A DNA stretch of 64,000 nucleotides from Rhizobium rhizogenes NBRC 13257. GTDB lineage: Bacteria; Pseudomonadota; Alphaproteobacteria; Rhizobiales; Rhizobiaceae. The notes below the pieces were generated by a model, which did no database searches, was not told where the DNA came from, and saw only the letters and a program-made list of their open reading frames with translations. Numbering within the stretch: position 1 is the first letter of the stretch; each line of letters starts with the position of its first letter. This document shows positions 63,084 through 64,000 of this stretch, piece after piece. The stretch is from positions 412,107 to 476,106 of the forward strand of contig NZ_BAYX01000006.1 in the NCBI RefSeq assembly GCF_000696095.1. The letters run 5' to 3'. Both the position numbers and the translations under genes were made by a program.

Positions 63084-63998
63084 ATGACTGCGATGACTGC
63101 GGCAACCGTGATCGACGGCAAGCAGGTGGCGGCTTCGGTGATCGAGGCGGTGAAGACGGCAACGTCTGCGCTGGAAAGAGATACCGGAACGAAGGCCGGT
63201 CTTGCGGTGGTGATCGTCGGGGATGATCCGGCCAGCCACAGCTATGTGACTTCGAAGAGCAGGATGGCCAAGGAGTGCGGCTTCAAATCCATCCAGCACA
63301 CGCTGCCGGCCGAGACGACGCAAGAGGAATTGGCAAAGCTGGTGCAGTCGCTGAACGAAGACCCATCCATCCATGGCATCCTGGTGCAGCTGCCGCTGCC
63401 GAAGCATCTGAACTCGGAGCCGATCATCCAGTCGATCCGGCCTGAGAAGGATGTCGACGGACTGCATGTGGTCAATGCCGGCAAGCTTGCCACCGGCGAT
63501 CTGGCAACCGGTCTGATCTCCTGCACCCCGGCCGGTGCCATGCTTTTGGTGCGCCGCATCCACGGCGAGGACCTGTCGGGTCTGAATGCCGTGGTCATCG
63601 GCCGCTCCAACCTGTTCGGCAAGCCGATGGCGCAGCTTCTCCTCAACGCCAATGCGACGGTAACCACGGCACACTCCCGCACCAAGGATCTGCCGACCGT
63701 TGCCCGCACGGCGGATATTCTGGTGGCGGCTGTCGGCCAGCCGCAGATGGTGAAGGCCGACTGGATCAAGCCGGGCGCCACCGTCATCGATGTCGGCGTC
63801 AATCGGATTGCCGCTCCTGAGCGCGGCGAGGGCAAGACGCGGCTGGTTGGCGATGTCGCCTTTGCCGAAGCCTCCGACGTAGCCGCCGTGATCACACCGG
63901 TTCCCGGTGGTGTCGGGCCGATGACCATCGCCATGCTGATGGCCAATACCGTCATTGCCGCGTATCGGGCAGCCGGCAAGAGCGCGCCAAAGTTCTGA
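63084..63998 (+). CDS. folD: Methylenetetrahydrofolate dehydrogenase / methenyltetrahydrofolate cyclohydrolase
   Basis: Converts methylene-THF to 10-formyl-THF with NADP. 304 residues, complete, ending two bases before the window edge. Tyr54 and Lys58 of the active site in [30 protein letters not shown]-binding [15 protein letters not shown], and [10 protein letters not shown]. It starts 3 bases after the purU stop. With PurU it would carry the methyl carbon from sarcosine or N-methylglutamate to formate. Confidence 0.94.
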   Translation: MTAMTAATVIDGKQVAASVIEAVKTATSALERDTGTKAGLAVVIVGDDPASHSYVTSKSRMAKECGFKSIQHTLPAETTQEELAKLVQSLNEDPSIHGILVQLPLPKHLNSEPIIQSIRPEKDVDGLHVVNAGKLATGDLATGLISCTPAGAMLLVRRIHGEDLSGLNAVVIGRSNLFGKPMAQLLLNANATVTTAHSRTKDLPTVARTADILVAAVGQPQMVKADWIKPGATVIDVGVNRIAAPERGEGKTRLVGDVAFAEASDVAAVITPVPGGVGPMTIAMLMANTVIAAYRAAGKSAPKF

Positions 63999-64000
63999 CT

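Overview
The window looks like chromosome or chromid sequence from an alphaproteobacterium of the Rhizobiaceae (Rhizobium/Agrobacterium/Ensifer relatives). The grounds are uniformly high G+C in coding DNA, a rhizobial RopA/Omp2b-type porin, a SitABCD manganese importer beside a Mur/Fur-family regulator, several MalK/UgpC-type sugar ABC operons, and a glxBCD/glnT-like (mgsABC-gmaS) cluster. I see no rRNA, tRNA, CRISPR array, prophage, transposase or replication origin. Almost everything is catabolism, transport and its local regulation.

Layout. 1-4.9 kb: rightward operon of a 5'-truncated amidase, a small ABM-fold monooxygenase-like protein, a GMC oxidoreductase and an aldehyde dehydrogenase, ended by a hairpin. 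5-11.6 kb: an exported small protein, then a leftward RND efflux operon with two adaptor lipoproteins (TriABC-like arrangement) and a divergent TetR regulator with a palindromic operator. 11.6-13.6 kb: MarR plus cytochrome b561 divergent from an ABM protein and a DUF1772 membrane protein, with one palindrome carrying both -35 elements. 13.6-22.9 kb: AraC regulator and a galactoside operon (ABC importer, GH36 alpha-galactosidase, GH42 beta-galactosidase). 23-26.6 kb: LprI-like exported protein, a small membrane protein and a membrane M48 peptidase. 26.7-34.8 kb: leftward sugar ABC operon with a TIM-barrel isomerase/epimerase-like enzyme and a GMC dehydrogenase, under a divergent LacI regulator with two identical operator cores. 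34.9-36.6 kb: small DUF1127 protein, a 30-aa candidate gene and an exported propeller-like protein. 36.6-41.8 kb: D-amino acid dehydrogenase and alanine racemase with an Lrp regulator, then an omega-amino acid aminotransferase with a divergent HTH-cupin regulator. 41.9-46.2 kb: porin, then a polyprenyl-phosphate sugar synthase/ArnT-like transferase pair. 46.4-50.7 kb: sitABCD and mur, with three matching 21-bp putative Mur boxes. 50.8-64 kb: a heterotetrameric sarcosine oxidase/N-methylglutamate dehydrogenase operon, two regulators, then mgsABC, gmaS, purU and folD.

The most coherent system is the last 13 kb. GmaS would make gamma-glutamylmethylamide from methylamine, MgsABC would convert it to N-methylglutamate, the sarcosine-oxidase-like tetramer would oxidise N-methylglutamate and pass the methyl carbon to tetrahydrofolate, and FolD plus PurU would take that carbon to formate. 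Read gene by gene this is easily annotated as 'sarcosine oxidase', 'glutamate synthase' and 'glutamine synthetase III'. Read together it is a full N-methylglutamate (methylamine-utilisation) pathway. The second candidate is the 26.7-34.8 kb sugar locus, which could oxidise a glycoside before cleaving it. All functional calls rest on protein motifs and gene order seen by eye, without database searches.
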